Shown here piece after piece: positions 16,981 to 25,156 of a stretch of DNA of 64,000 nucleotides; the stretch's first letter is position 1; each line of letters starts with the position of its first letter. Where the stretch lies: NCBI RefSeq assembly GCF_036245475.1, contig NZ_BTPM01000002.1, positions 310,001 to 374,000 on the forward strand. Reading direction: 5' to 3'. The notes under the pieces are model-generated. The model was not told where the DNA came from. It did not search any database and saw nothing but the letters and a program-made list of their open reading frames with translations. This DNA comes from Vibrio sp. 10N (GTDB lineage Bacteria; Pseudomonadota; Gammaproteobacteria; Enterobacterales; Vibrionaceae). The translations under genes were made by a program, and so were the position numbers.

Positions 16981-17117
16981 TTCATCGCTTAACCCCTTTG
17001 AGATGAAGGTTTAACCTAATATTGAATTAACTCGCGCTTACCACCCTTGAAAACCCCGTCAAATACAGCTATTTATAGTTATATACTTAAGAAAATAAGC
17101 AAAAAAATTACGCTAGC

Positions 17118-17147
17118 GAAGAAAGGACGCCGATGACGCCCTTTCTT
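17118..17147 (+). repeat. inverted repeat in the leader of yejA
   Basis: GAAGAAAGG and CCTTTCTTC flank a 13-base loop about 17 nt before the yejA start. It is too close to the start to be a useful terminator for the cyclase gene and has no T-run; it might influence translation of yejA. Confidence 0.4.
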
Positions 17148-17163
17148 CATTTCGGGGGAAAGG

Positions 17164-18984
17164 ATGACGTTTATAAAATACGCCGTAGTTGCGATCGGTG
17201 CGGGCCTGTTTACATCGGCCGTGATGGCTGCCAATGTAGTCGAAACCACTTCATTGACTGGATTTGGCACAGCAAAGTATCCGCAGGACTTTAAACACTT
17301 CGACTATGTTAATCCCGATGCGCCTAAGTACGGAAACGTCACTTTTGGACAGATGGGTACGTTCGACAACTTCAACCGTTATGCCTCCCGTGGCCAACCT
17401 GCTGCAGCGACTGGCGAGCTGTATGATCCGTTAATGTTTCCCTCGAGTGATGAAGTCGACGCCTACTACCCACTTATCGCAGAGAAAGTGCGTTACTCTG
17501 ATGACTATTCATGGCTTGAAATTGATATCAACCCAAAAGCGCGCTTTAGTGATGGTGTCGCGATCACCGCCAAAGATGTCGAATTTACCTTTAATAAATT
17601 CATGGCTGAAGGGGTACCGCAATATAAGGCGTACTACAAAGACGTGAAGAGCGTTAAAGCCATCGATACGCTCACTGTGAGAATTGATATGGCAGTACCA
17701 AACAAAGAGAAACTGTTTGGTCTAGCTCAAGGTACCAGAGTGTTGCCTGAACACTTTTGGAAAGATAAGAACTTTTCAGAGCCATTGAATGAGCCTCCAG
17801 TGGGCAGCGGCGCTTACCAAATTGTTGATTACAAAATGGGGCAGTCTCTGACCTACAAACTCAACGAAGATTATTGGGCAAAAGACTTGCCCGTCAATGT
17901 TGGCCGTAACAACTTCAAAACGATTCAGTACGATTACTACCGTGATGACACCGTGATGCTTGAAGCATTTAAAGCAGGGGAGTTCGACTTTAGACAAGAG
18001 TCGAGTGCCAAGTTCTGGGCAAGCTCTTACACGGGGAGTAATTTTGAACGTGGCTATATTAAAAAACAAGAAATAGAGCACCATAAGCCAATGGCTACTC
18101 AAGGCTTTGTGTTTAACATTGAGCGTCCCGTGTTTAGCGATCCTATAGTCCGTGAAGCGTTAAGTTATGCGATGGACTTTGAGTGGATGAACCGCAATAT
18201 GTTCTACAACCAATACACGCGAACACGCAGTTACTTCCAAAATACAGAATATGAAGCGAAAGGGTTGCCTTCTTCTCAAGAGTTAGAGGTGTTAACCCCA
18301 TTCAAAGCCAAAATACCAGCGCGTGTATTTACGGATGAATATAATCCACCAGTGACCGACGGGTCGGGCCGTATTCGACCGCAAATGCGTAAAGCGTTTG
18401 CCTTGCTAAAAGAGGCGGGTTGGGAGCTGAAAAACAAGGTCATGACGAATGTTGAGACCGGTGAGCCATTGAGCTTTGAACTGTTGATCTACAATCCGAC
18501 GACAGAGCGTATTGCTATTCCTGTACAGAAAAATATGCGTGCTATGGGGATCGATATGCGAATCCGCACCGTTGATACCACCCAGTATCTCAAACGCTGG
18601 CGTGATCGAGACTATGACATGGTGTCATCAAGTTACTCGGCGCATCGTTACCCTAGCTCGAATCTGAAAATTGTTTGGAATTCAAACTTCATTGATTCCA
18701 CTTACAACCAAGCTGGCGTTAAAGACCCGGTTGTTGACGCATTAACCGACATGATTGCAGAGAGCCAAGACGATCCAGAAAGATTAAAGGTACTTGGTCG
18801 CTCACTAGATAGAGTGCTGCAATGGAACTATTACGTCATTCCCCAGTGGCATATTAAGAAGTATCGTGTTGCGACTTGGGATAAGTTTGAACGTCCAGAT
18901 GTGCTGCCAACTTATGATCTCGGGGTAGATACTTGGTGGATATCAAAGCAGAAGGCACAACAGCTTCCTGAAAAACGTCGATAA
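17164..18984 (+). CDS. yejA: YejA-like peptide-binding protein of an ABC importer
   Basis: The 606-residue SBP family 5 protein has a signal peptide (residues 1-22, ending VMAA). The mature start, GFGTAKYPQDFKHFDYVNPDAP followed by GTFDNFNRYASRG, follows the known YejA pattern closely. YejA delivers oligopeptides, including microcin C-type peptides in enterobacteria, to the YejBEF transporter. It heads a four-gene operon in the order A-B-E-F. No convincing glucan operator precedes it, so it is probably not part of the glucan regulon even though it sits between glucan genes. Confidence 0.85.
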   Translation: MTFIKYAVVAIGAGLFTSAVMAANVVETTSLTGFGTAKYPQDFKHFDYVNPDAPKYGNVTFGQMGTFDNFNRYASRGQPAAATGELYDPLMFPSSDEVDAYYPLIAEKVRYSDDYSWLEIDINPKARFSDGVAITAKDVEFTFNKFMAEGVPQYKAYYKDVKSVKAIDTLTVRIDMAVPNKEKLFGLAQGTRVLPEHFWKDKNFSEPLNEPPVGSGAYQIVDYKMGQSLTYKLNEDYWAKDLPVNVGRNNFKTIQYDYYRDDTVMLEAFKAGEFDFRQESSAKFWASSYTGSNFERGYIKKQEIEHHKPMATQGFVFNIERPVFSDPIVREALSYAMDFEWMNRNMFYNQYTRTRSYFQNTEYEAKGLPSSQELEVLTPFKAKIPARVFTDEYNPPVTDGSGRIRPQMRKAFALLKEAGWELKNKVMTNVETGEPLSFELLIYNPTTERIAIPVQKNMRAMGIDMRIRTVDTTQYLKRWRDRDYDMVSSSYSAHRYPSSNLKIVWNSNFIDSTYNQAGVKDPVVDALTDMIAESQDDPERLKVLGRSLDRVLQWNYYVIPQWHIKKYRVATWDKFERPDVLPTYDLGVDTWWISKQKAQQLPEKRR

Positions 18985-18993
18985 GAGGATTGC

Positions 18994-20082
18994 ATGGCGG
19001 CCTATATTTTCCGACGCTTGTTGTTGGTGATCCCAACGCTTTGGGCGATTATAACCATTAATTTTTTCATCATTCAGATTGCGCCCGGCGGGCCAGTTGA
19101 GCAAGCCTTGGCGCAAATGCAAGGCTTAGACTCAGGCATCATGGAGCGTTTTAGTGGTGGCGGTACAGAGGTGGAGCTGGACTCAGGGCAGGGTGATGTT
19201 GCGACTGGTTACAAAGGCTCTCGCGGTCTTGATCCTGAAGTTGTAGAGGCGATCAAGATTCAATTTGGTTTCGATAAGCCTCTTCACGAACGCTACTTTG
19301 ATATGCTGAAAAATTACGCCATGTTTAACTTTGGCGACAGCTTGTTCCGTGGCGGCAATGTGATTGATCTTATTAAGGAGCGGCTGCCAGTCTCTATTTC
19401 ATTGGGACTGTGGAGCACGCTCATCATCTACTTGATTTCAATACCGCTCGGTATACTCAAAGCGATTCACCATGGCTCTAGGTTTGATATTTGGTCAAGT
19501 GCTGTGGTGATTGTTGGTTACGCCATTCCCGGCTTTTTGTTTGCCATCATTCTTATCATCTTTTTTGCCAGTGGTAACTATTTCAGCTGGTTCCCGTTAC
19601 GTGGGCTGGTATCGAGTAATTTTGAACAGCTGACCTGGTATCAGCAAATCGTTGACTATTTCTGGCACTTAACGCTACCGATCCTTGCCATGGTCATTGG
19701 CGGGTTTGCCACACTTAGTATGCTGACTAAAAACTCATTTTTAGATGAAATCAACAAGCAGTATGTCGTGACGGCGAGAGCGAAAGGCTTAGATGAAAGC
19801 AGTATTCTCTATAAGCATGTTTTCCGCAATGCCATGTTGATTATTATTGCTGGCTTTCCCGGAGCCTTTATCAGTATCTTCTTTACTGGATCGATGTTGA
19901 TTGAGGTGATGTTCTCTTTAGAAGGGATTGGATTACTGGGTTTTGAGTCCACCATACAGCGTGACTATCCGGTGGTGTTTAGCTCGCTATACATCATGAC
20001 GTTATTGGGTCTGATTTTGAGCATTATTTCTGACTTAACTTATACGTGGGTGGATCCTCGTATCGACTTCGAGGCGCGATAA
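18994..20082 (+). CDS. yejB: YejB-like ABC transporter permease
   Basis: The 362-residue permease begins with a membrane segment (LLLVIPTLWAIITINFFIIQ) and IAPGGPVEQAL, as in YejB. A long periplasmic insert (about residues 35-100, with GGGTEVELDSGQGD) distinguishes YejB from DppB proteins. The coupling loop reads TARAKGLDESSILYKHVF around residue 262. It starts ten nt after yejA and would pair with YejE. Confidence 0.87.
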   Translation: MAAYIFRRLLLVIPTLWAIITINFFIIQIAPGGPVEQALAQMQGLDSGIMERFSGGGTEVELDSGQGDVATGYKGSRGLDPEVVEAIKIQFGFDKPLHERYFDMLKNYAMFNFGDSLFRGGNVIDLIKERLPVSISLGLWSTLIIYLISIPLGILKAIHHGSRFDIWSSAVVIVGYAIPGFLFAIILIIFFASGNYFSWFPLRGLVSSNFEQLTWYQQIVDYFWHLTLPILAMVIGGFATLSMLTKNSFLDEINKQYVVTARAKGLDESSILYKHVFRNAMLIIIAGFPGAFISIFFTGSMLIEVMFSLEGIGLLGFESTIQRDYPVVFSSLYIMTLLGLILSIISDLTYTWVDPRIDFEAR

Positions 20083-21105
20083 ATGGCGATGAACCCTCTC
20101 ACAAAAGCGCGCTGGCAGCGTTTTAAAGCCAACAAACGTGGCTACTGGTCAACGTGGATTTTCATGTTGTTGTTTGTACTCAGCCTTTTTGCCGAGTTTA
20201 TTGCCAATGATAAACCGCTATTGGTGGAGTACGACAACCAATGGTATTACCCCATCTTTGAGCAATACGCCGAAACTGAATTTGGCGGTGAGTTTGAGAC
20301 TGAGGCCGACTATACCGACCCATATGTCATTGAGCTTATCGAAGAAAAAGGCTATCTGATTTGGCCGCTGATCCGTTTTAGTTATGACACCATCAACTAC
20401 GACATTGTAGCTTCTGTGCCATCCGCGCCAGATAACGTCAACTGGTTAGGTACGGATGACAAAGGTCGCGATGTACTAGCGCGAGTGATATATGGCTTTC
20501 GGATTTCGGTACTGTTTGGTTTCATTTTAACCCTTGTTTCTAGCATCATTGGTGTGGGGGTCGGAGCCACACAAGGTTACTACGGTGGATGGGTTGATCT
20601 GTTCGGGCAGCGATTCATCGAAGTTTGGTCCGGCATGCCGACGCTATTCCTACTGATTATCTTATCAAGTTTTGTTGAGCCCAATTTTTGGTGGCTGCTC
20701 GGTATTATGGTGTTATTTAGCTGGATGAGTCTGGTGGGTGTGGTGCGCGCGGAGTTTTTACGCTGTCGAAATTTCGATTACGTGAAAGCCGCCCATGCTA
20801 TGGGTGTGGATGACAAACGTATCATGTTACGACATATGCTGCCCAATGCGATGGTTGCATCGCTAACTATGATGCCATTTATTCTTTCTGGTTCCGTAAC
20901 CACACTGACCTCGCTGGACTTCTTAGGGTTTGGTTTACCTGCGGGTTCTCCTTCGTTGGGTGAGCTGTTGGCACAAGGTAAAGCCAATCTGCAAGCACCC
21001 TGGCTAGGTTTATCCGCATTCGCTGTGTTATCGATGATGCTGACTCTGCTGGTATTTGCTGGTGAAGCAGTACGCGATGCATTCGACCCACATCAACAAG
21101 GCTAA
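20083..21105 (+). CDS. yejE: YejE-like ABC transporter permease
   Basis: The 340-residue permease starts directly at the yejB stop. After the first membrane segment (WIFMLLFVLSLFAEFIANDK) it has the long periplasmic region rich in acidic residues found in YejE, then LGTDDKGRDVLARVIYGFR and four further membrane segments. The coupling loop is VKAAHAMGVDDKRIMLRHML near residue 235. It forms the importer channel with YejB. Confidence 0.87.
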   Translation: MAMNPLTKARWQRFKANKRGYWSTWIFMLLFVLSLFAEFIANDKPLLVEYDNQWYYPIFEQYAETEFGGEFETEADYTDPYVIELIEEKGYLIWPLIRFSYDTINYDIVASVPSAPDNVNWLGTDDKGRDVLARVIYGFRISVLFGFILTLVSSIIGVGVGATQGYYGGWVDLFGQRFIEVWSGMPTLFLLIILSSFVEPNFWWLLGIMVLFSWMSLVGVVRAEFLRCRNFDYVKAAHAMGVDDKRIMLRHMLPNAMVASLTMMPFILSGSVTTLTSLDFLGFGLPAGSPSLGELLAQGKANLQAPWLGLSAFAVLSMMLTLLVFAGEAVRDAFDPHQQG

Positions 21106-21115
21106 GGAGAGCGCT

Positions 21116-22720
21116 ATGACTAAAGACGATCCAAAACACGTGCTCTCAATCGATAATTTGTCGGTAGGGTTTGGCAGAGGTAAAAATGTAGAGCCAGTGA
21201 CCTTTGACGTCTCATTAGATATTCGCAAAGGCGAGACCTTAGCGCTGGTAGGCGAAAGTGGCTCAGGTAAATCAGTGACTGCCAATGCGATTCTTAAGCT
21301 TTTGCCGAAAGGCTCAAGCCACTATTTGAATGGCAATATCAAGTTTGACGATATCGATATGCTGGCTTGTTCCGAACGTCAACTGCGAGGTATTCGTGGT
21401 GGCCGCATAGGCATGATATTTCAAGAGCCAATGGTATCGCTTAACCCTTTGCATAAAATCGGTAGGCAGCTAGTGGAAACTTTGTCTATCCACAGGGGAA
21501 TGCGAACCAATAAAGCAGAGCAACATGCGGTTACCTGGCTGAAAAAAGTCGGCATTCGTAATCCCGAACAGAAAATTACTGCGTATCCACACGAGCTTTC
21601 TGGCGGTGAACGCCAACGAGTCATGATCGCCATGGCGCTGATTAATGAGCCTGAGTTACTGATAGCCGATGAGCCTACCACTGCACTGGATGTTTCCGTC
21701 CAGGCGCAAATCCTCGATTTGCTTAAAGAGCTTCAGCAAGAGATGGGCATGGCAATGCTATTTATTACTCATGACCTGAGTATTGTGAGACGCATTGCTG
21801 ATCGTGTTGCCGTGATGCGGAAAGGCCGACTTGTCGAAGTGGGCGAGTGTCATCAGGTATTCAATGAACCTTCTCATCCATACACTCAAAAACTCATTAA
21901 TTCTGATCCACGCGGTTTACCCGTTGAAGTCAGCAGCAGTGCCAAGCCATTACTGTCTGTTGCCGATCTAAAAGTATGGTTTCCAATCAAAGGTGGCTTA
22001 TTTAAACGCGTGATCGATCATGTAAAAGCCGTTACGAATATGAATTTTGAACTAAGGCAAGGGCACTCCATTGGCTTAGTAGGCGAGAGTGGCTCGGGCA
22101 AATCGACCACTGGAATGGCCATTCTTAAGCTGGTTCAAAGTGAAGGACTTATCGCGTTTGATGGACAAGACATTCAAACGTTAGATCGCAAGGGAATGTT
22201 GCCGTATCGAAGTCGAATGCAAGTCGTGTTTCAAGACCCATTTTCCGCACTGAATCCACGTATGTCAGTCGCTCAAGTTATTGGTGAAGGATTGCGTGTC
22301 CATTTTGAGCACGATGAGCAAACTCTTGATTCGATGATTTGTGATGTGATGCGTGAAGTCGACCTAGACCCGCAAACTCGGCATCGTTACCCGAATGAGT
22401 TTTCTGGGGGGCAAAGGCAGCGCATCGCTATCGCAAGAGCCTTGATCTTAAAGCCGGAGTTTATCCTATTGGATGAGCCGACTTCATCGCTGGATCGCAC
22501 CGTTCAAGCGCAAGTGCTCGATTTGCTTAAGTCATTGCAGGTTAAGTATGGGCTGACCTACTTATTTATCAGCCATGACCTCAATGTGGTTAAATCGCTT
22601 TGTCATTACACCATCGTGATGAAAGAAGGTGAGATCGTCGAGCAGGGAAATACTCAGCAGTTGTTTGCAAGTCCTGAGAAAGCGTACACCAAAACGTTAG
22701 TTTCTTTGTCTGCGTTCTAG
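21116..22720 (+). CDS. yejF: YejF-like ABC ATPase with two nucleotide-binding domains
   Basis: The 534-residue protein fuses two ABC ATPase domains, as YejF does. The first has Walker A GESGSGKS, signature LSGGERQR, Walker B LLIADEPT; the second has Walker A GESGSGKST, signature FSGGQRQR, Walker B FILLDEPT. Both switch histidines (ITHD, ISHD) are present. An in-frame ATG at 21056 overlaps yejE; the ATG at 21116 has AGGAGAG in front and is preferred. It energises the peptide importer. The operon ends here; no strong terminator is seen, only a weak hairpin around 22716-22737. Confidence 0.88.
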   Translation: MTKDDPKHVLSIDNLSVGFGRGKNVEPVTFDVSLDIRKGETLALVGESGSGKSVTANAILKLLPKGSSHYLNGNIKFDDIDMLACSERQLRGIRGGRIGMIFQEPMVSLNPLHKIGRQLVETLSIHRGMRTNKAEQHAVTWLKKVGIRNPEQKITAYPHELSGGERQRVMIAMALINEPELLIADEPTTALDVSVQAQILDLLKELQQEMGMAMLFITHDLSIVRRIADRVAVMRKGRLVEVGECHQVFNEPSHPYTQKLINSDPRGLPVEVSSSAKPLLSVADLKVWFPIKGGLFKRVIDHVKAVTNMNFELRQGHSIGLVGESGSGKSTTGMAILKLVQSEGLIAFDGQDIQTLDRKGMLPYRSRMQVVFQDPFSALNPRMSVAQVIGEGLRVHFEHDEQTLDSMICDVMREVDLDPQTRHRYPNEFSGGQRQRIAIARALILKPEFILLDEPTSSLDRTVQAQVLDLLKSLQVKYGLTYLFISHDLNVVKSLCHYTIVMKEGEIVEQGNTQQLFASPEKAYTKTLVSLSAF

Positions 22721-22772
22721 CCGCGTATAGGTGGCTAGATGACAAAATAGCCAATATGCGAGTTTTGCTATT

Positions 22773-22784
22773 GAAAGCGCTTTC
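22773..22784. promoter_or_regulatory. LacI-family operator before GH16 gene, distal
   Basis: Perfect palindrome GAAAGCGCTTTC followed by TTTTTGGTGATG, the same extension as at the distal GH17 site. It is 186 nt from the proximal operator. Confidence 0.78.
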
Positions 22785-22958
22785 TTTTTGGTGATGACTC
22801 GCTAGTTTTGAGGAAAGGGACTTTTAATGCTGTGTACAAGGTGTCTTATTTGTAGTGAACTAGTTATTACGGGCTGCGTTAGTGATAGAGGCAGCACAAC
22901 AGCTCAAAACTTATTGGTGGAGTCAGTAATTTGAACGCCTATTTTTACAAAATAAGAA

Positions 22959-22970
22959 GTAAGCGCTTTC
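22959..22970. promoter_or_regulatory. LacI-family operator before GH16 gene, proximal
   Basis: GTAAGCGCTTTC about 85 nt before the lipoprotein GH16 start, where it could overlap or follow the promoter. Confidence 0.75.
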
Positions 22971-23054
22971 AATTTATCTAGGACAGAATCGAGAATAAGT
23001 TTTTGGTTAAACAGTTTTAATCGGTTTAGGCATACTCGTATTCAAGGAGTAGTG

Positions 23055-24659
23055 ATGCGAATGGAAAAGCGAACAGCAACTTTAACCCCGACATTACTGG
23101 GCTCAGTTATCTCACTGGCGCTATTATCGGGCTGCGCAAGCACGGATAAGGATCAAGAAACAGACACAGGCTTAGTGCAAACGAAAGCGCCGGTAGTGCT
23201 AACAAATGCGCCAGTAGAGGTGAGCGGTGATTGGCAACTGGTTTGGGAAGATCAGTTTGAGGGTGACAGCATCAGCAAACGAAACTGGAGCTTAGAGCAA
23301 AACTGTTGGGGCGGTGGTAACAATGAGCAGCAATGCTACACCAGTCGCAGCAAGAATGCTTTTGTTCAAGATGGCCTACTGCACATCGTGGCGCACAAGG
23401 AGCGCTATACAGGGCCGGATAACCCAGAAGGCAAAGCAGGACCAGAAAAGACACTGCCTTACACCTCTGCAAGGCTAAGAACGAAAGATAAACGTGATCA
23501 GAAATACGGTCGCTTTGAAATTCGCGCAAAACTGCCGACAGGTCAGGGCACTTGGCCTGCAATCTGGATGTTGCCAACCGAAAACAAATACGGCACTTGG
23601 GCGGCTTCCGGTGAAATAGACATTATGGAAGCTGTAAACCTTAAGACTCAGTCGGATGCACCTAACGCACAGGCTGGTGACGGGGAAAATCGCATTTATG
23701 GTAGCTTGCACTACGGTAAAAAGTGGCCGGACAACGTTTATAGTGGTCAAGGCGCAACGCTGCCTGATGGTGTCAACCCTGCGGATGACTTTCACACCTA
23801 CGCGATTGAGTGGGAAGAAGGAGAGATCCGTTGGTATGTAGATAACTTGCATTACGCGACACAAACACAAGATGGCTGGTATAGCCAATACGAAAAAGAG
23901 AAGGGTTTATTGGTCAACGCCAAGGGTGCTGCGCCATTTGATGAGAAGTTCCATTTACTGCTTAATCTGGCGATAGGTGGTTCGTGGTCTGCGAATGCCA
24001 ATGATAAAGGTGTGGACGACAGCGACTATCCAAAAACCATGTTGGTGGATTACGTCAAAGTGTATCGATGCGGTGTGGATCGTTGGAAAGGAAAAGGGTG
24101 TTCTAGTCGTTCTGAACTAGCGAAGCATGTAGAAGGTCATGCAGCACCGGCAATCCTGGCGGCGGACGATAGTTATGCCGACGGCCCAACACTGGATATT
24201 TTCACGGATACGCTGAATGCAGCACTGGCGTTCGCAAGTTACGATCCAGTGAACTTAGTGGAGCATGCGGTCGTCGAAGAAGCTGATCGTGGCTCGGTAC
24301 TTGAAATTACCAAGCAAAATGGTGCGGGTAACCTTTACTTCCGATCGCCAGTGACGGACATGACCGAGTGGAAGAAAAACGGCACCTTAATTTTTGATAT
24401 CAAAGTAGAGCAGGGCTCAGATACTGAGCTACTTATCAAGATGGACAGTGGCTGGCCAAACACGAGTGACTATGTCGTTCCTACGCCAGCAGAGGGAGAG
24501 TGGGGACAGGTGAAAATCGCTATCGCGGATATTCTAGATAGTGATAACAGCTTCGCTCCTGGTGCACAGGCGGACCCGAAAGCGGTAAACAACCTGCTAG
24601 TTTTTGAACCTCAGGGTGCAATGACGTTTAAGCTCGATAATATTCGATTTGAAAGATAG
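23055..24659 (+). CDS. GH16 beta-1,3-glucanase (laminarinase) lipoprotein with C-terminal binding-type domain
   Basis: The 534-residue protein has a lipoprotein signal (LALLSGC, cysteine near residue 28), so it is anchored to a membrane, probably the outer one. The GH16 catalytic domain spans about residues 50-345 and holds the motif EIDIME with Glu187, Asp189 and Glu192 as the catalytic set, plus the substrate-cleft segments WPAIWMLP and YAIEWEEGEIRWYVD. A second beta-sandwich domain (about 375-534, ending FKLDNIRFER) resembles carbohydrate-binding or ExoP-type C-terminal domains. It likely cleaves laminarin-type beta-1,3-glucan at the cell surface. AGGAG at 23045 favours the ATG at 23055 over the GTG before it. 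Two operators precede it. Confidence 0.88.
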   Translation: MRMEKRTATLTPTLLGSVISLALLSGCASTDKDQETDTGLVQTKAPVVLTNAPVEVSGDWQLVWEDQFEGDSISKRNWSLEQNCWGGGNNEQQCYTSRSKNAFVQDGLLHIVAHKERYTGPDNPEGKAGPEKTLPYTSARLRTKDKRDQKYGRFEIRAKLPTGQGTWPAIWMLPTENKYGTWAASGEIDIMEAVNLKTQSDAPNAQAGDGENRIYGSLHYGKKWPDNVYSGQGATLPDGVNPADDFHTYAIEWEEGEIRWYVDNLHYATQTQDGWYSQYEKEKGLLVNAKGAAPFDEKFHLLLNLAIGGSWSANANDKGVDDSDYPKTMLVDYVKVYRCGVDRWKGKGCSSRSELAKHVEGHAAPAILAADDSYADGPTLDIFTDTLNAALAFASYDPVNLVEHAVVEEADRGSVLEITKQNGAGNLYFRSPVTDMTEWKKNGTLIFDIKVEQGSDTELLIKMDSGWPNTSDYVVPTPAEGEWGQVKIAIADILDSDNSFAPGAQADPKAVNNLLVFEPQGAMTFKLDNIRFER

Positions 24660-24685
24660 TCATTAAACATAAGGTTAACTCACTC

Positions 24686-24716
24686 AAAGGAGCATATTCG
24701 TATGCTCCTTTTTTCT
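24686..24716 (+). terminator. terminator after lipoprotein GH16 gene
   Basis: AAAGGAGCATA and TATGCTCCTTT with a stable TTCG loop, then a T-rich tail. It starts about 27 nt after the GH16 stop. Confidence 0.92.
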
Positions 24717-24733
24717 TTCCGGTACTTTATAGT

Positions 24734-24779
24734 AAAGCACGTCGCCTCCTTGAATTCTCTAGGGGGTAACGTGCTTTTT
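24734..24779 (+). terminator. second, larger hairpin after GH16 gene
   Basis: AAAGCACGT and ACGTGCTTT pair, with inner CCTCC/GGGGG pairing possible and a T-run at the end. It lies just after the first terminator, forming a tandem terminator. Confidence 0.65.
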
Positions 24780-24881
24780 AGGTGAATCGGCTTGCTAAGA
24801 TGGGGATGTGAGACGGTGGTAATTTGGGCAAATATCATCGAAATAATTTTAGCGTATGCCTATTGATTAACATCGCACTAA

Positions 24882-24893
24882 AGTAAGCGCTTT
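24882..24893. promoter_or_regulatory. LacI-family operator before GH17 gene, distal
   Basis: GTAAGCGCTTTC followed by TTTTTGGTGATG, identical in that extension to the distal GH16 site. It is 177 nt from the proximal copy. Confidence 0.76.
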
Positions 24894-25058
24894 CTTTTTG
24901 GTGATGGTTTTCTTGTTTACGACAACAACTTTTTTTAACTGCTATACACCTACAAACTGTTGATTAATACTAGATATACAAGCTTTTCATTAACCATTAA
25001 TTCGCCATTGTTAGTGAAATAAAAAGAGACCCATCGGTAATTTTCTTTGTTTAAAAAA

Positions 25059-25070
25059 GAAAGCGCTTAC
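25059..25070. promoter_or_regulatory. LacI-family operator before GH17 gene, proximal
   Basis: GAAAGCGCTTAC about 87 nt before the GH17 start, in the same relative place as the proximal GH16 operator. Confidence 0.76.
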
Positions 25071-25156
25071 CTAGATTTGGTCGTCTTTTAAGCTGATCTG
25101 CCGGTGGTGACATGCACCATCAACAATAAAAAACTCCAACACGCAAGGAAGTTATA

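Noticed and set aside
17029..17040. CTCGCGCTTACC-like sequence upstream of yejA as a further glucan operator.
   Set aside because: Only about eight of twelve positions fit and the palindrome is broken on the left half; not counted as an operator.
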